64,000 nucleotides of DNA from positions 26,773 through 90,772 of IMG/VR virus record IMGVR_UViG_3300046314_000223, one strand, 5' to 3'. This DNA is from a virus. Each line of letters begins with the position of its first letter. The first letter of the stretch is position 1. Under the pieces are notes generated by a model. It was not told where the DNA came from. It saw only the letters and a list, made by a program, of their open reading frames with translations, and searched no databases. The position numbers and the translations under genes were made by a program. Positions 63,325-64,000 of this stretch are shown in pieces.

Positions 63325-63390
63325 TTGTTTGTGTTAAGAATGTTTAGAGGTAGTGGGAACGCCAATTCCGCGACTACCAACTTTATTTAG
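63325..63390 (-). promoter_or_regulatory. Late promoter plus hairpin leader of endonuclease gene
   Basis: Minus direction: CTAAATA (63384-63390), hairpin GGTAGT/ACTACC with inner GGAA/TTCC (63349-63378), then AAGGAG before the ATG at 63315. Compared with 61280-61350, the paired bases change together. Confidence 0.65.
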
Positions 63391-63414
63391 GGGTTCTGGA
63401 TTTTTGATGATAAA

Positions 63415-63426
63415 CTGTGATACAAT
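63415..63426 (+). promoter_or_regulatory. Extended -10 promoter CTGTGATACAAT
   Basis: TACAAT at 63421-63426 with TGTGA before it. It precedes a 19-codon leader frame and a run of micro-genes. Confidence 0.6.
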
Positions 63427-63432
63427 ACATAC

Positions 63433-63492
63433 ATGAACAATCAACACTCAACCAACAATACTGGCGTCATCCCCGGTAAGTCTGAACTCTGA
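63433..63492 (+). CDS. Possible leader peptide (19 aa)
   Basis: An ATG 7 bases after the -10 opens 19 codons (MNNQHSTNNTGVIPGKSEL). Its TGA shares one base with the start of the next micro-gene (TGATG), so it may serve to bring ribosomes to that gene. Confidence 0.4.
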   Translation: MNNQHSTNNTGVIPGKSEL

Positions 63493-63674
63493 TGCAAATA
63501 GAAAATCTACCCACGATCCAAGAATGCTATACATCCGTAAGTGTTGGGTTGTGGGTAGTTCTTCGAGAAACAATTTTCAGCATGTCGGACGCCAACACGG
63601 TAGACTCTTTGGATGACCCGTTGTATGTTGCGGTTGCTAGTGACGTCGATTGGGTGTTTAATGAAAACTACTGA
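63492..63674 (+). CDS. Micro-gene family member (60 aa)
   Basis: MQIENLPTIQECYTSVSVGL then WVVLRET..., 60 residues, Asn in the D/E place of the signature. Ends VFNENY, overlapped by the next start. Confidence 0.7.
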   Translation: MQIENLPTIQECYTSVSVGLWVVLRETIFSMSDANTVDSLDDPLYVAVASDVDWVFNENY

Positions 63675-63828
63675 CCTTCCTGTTTTGGCACCAATTGTCT
63701 CTGGTGTATTGAAGGCTGATGCGTGGCATCATATCATCTGGGTATCAATGACCTCTACACCATGGGATAATCTTGGGAAGAAGGTGCGCGCTTCTCTGAT
63801 TAAATTGATGCCGTATGATATCTTCTAA
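63661..63828 (+). CDS. Micro-gene family member (55 aa)
   Basis: MKTTDLPVLAPIVSGVLKAD then AWHHIIWVSM..., 55 residues, 14-base overlap with the previous member; basic end. Confidence 0.7.
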   Translation: MKTTDLPVLAPIVSGVLKADAWHHIIWVSMTSTPWDNLGKKVRASLIKLMPYDIF

Positions 63829-63997
63829 TCTTCCACAAATCAAACTGCCACACGCCATGAACTGGTATGTACATCAAATGGATGCCGCAACAAGCGTGAT
63901 GATGTTGAAATCCATCAAGATTTGGGATGCTGTATACCAACAAGTTGATTGGGCTGTCTCTGACCATTTGTGGAGATTGACCGATGAAAACATCTGA
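63815..63997 (+). CDS. Micro-gene family member (60 aa)
   Basis: MISSNLPQIKLPHAMNWYVH..., 60 residues, 14-base overlap in which the upstream stop is TAA rather than TGA (hence Asn in the signature). Confidence 0.7.
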   Translation: MISSNLPQIKLPHAMNWYVHQMDAATSVMMLKSIKIWDAVYQQVDWAVSDHLWRLTDENI

Positions 63998-64000
63998 CCT
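63984..64000 (+). CDS. Micro-gene family member, cut by window end
   Basis: Only MKTSDL is visible. Its ATG lies 14 bases before the end of the upstream gene, so the array continues beyond the window. Confidence 0.6.

Overview
The window reads as part of the genome of a large T4-like tailed phage (myovirus type) of a Gram-negative host. Evidence: a full T4-type replication and recombination set (gp43 polymerase, gp45 clamp, gp44/gp62 clamp loader, gp61 primase, Dda, UvsW, UvsY, RegA), T4-type nucleotide enzymes (NrdA, NrdB, glutaredoxin, dUTPase/dCTPase-like), RNA ligase 1, gp16 small terminase, gp26-like hub protein and tape-measure-like protein, plus an Rz/Rz1-type spanin pair that implies an outer membrane. 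No tRNA, rRNA or CRISPR array was recognised. Gene names are assigned from recalled family motifs; no database search was run.

Layout. 1-9405 is mostly on the minus strand: RNA ligase 1, a kinase-fold candidate, the spanins, Dda, a GIY-YIG protein and a Mom-like/ATP-grasp pair, with a decayed stretch at 7135-7994. 9459-21374 is a plus-strand late block: a large putative ejected head protein, tail-type proteins, UvsW, a glycosyltransferase and fibre/structural proteins, with CTAAATA late-promoter motifs. 21630-32552 is the replication and nucleotide block. 32620-34018 is a TnpB-only transposon-like insertion. 34021-42628 carries Hsp20, a cell-wall hydrolase, DNA polymerase and another structural/terminase block. 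42691-64000 is an accessory region of small early genes, many behind a near-identical promoter-leader cassette, with NAD+ salvage genes, homing endonucleases and a dispersed family of roughly 50-70 residue micro-proteins.

Most notable. (1) The clamp-loader gene 44 is fractured: each half carries one half of a split intein at the Walker B motif, and an ADP-ribosyltransferase-like gene lies between them. (2) At least 16 micro-genes share an N-terminal M-x-x-x-(D/E/N)-L-P-x-(I/L/V) signature; nine of them start exactly 14 nt inside the upstream gene. (3) A GIY-YIG endonuclease gene splits an apparent 2OG-Fe(II) oxygenase gene just before its HxD motif. (4) NAMPT and NMN adenylyltransferase-Nudix genes form an NAD+ rebuilding pathway of the kind known to counter NAD-depleting defences. 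(5) Several proteins start with T4-like capsid-targeting sequences, including a frameshifted paralogue pair. (6) Two related homing endonuclease genes share a late-promoter plus covarying hairpin leader.
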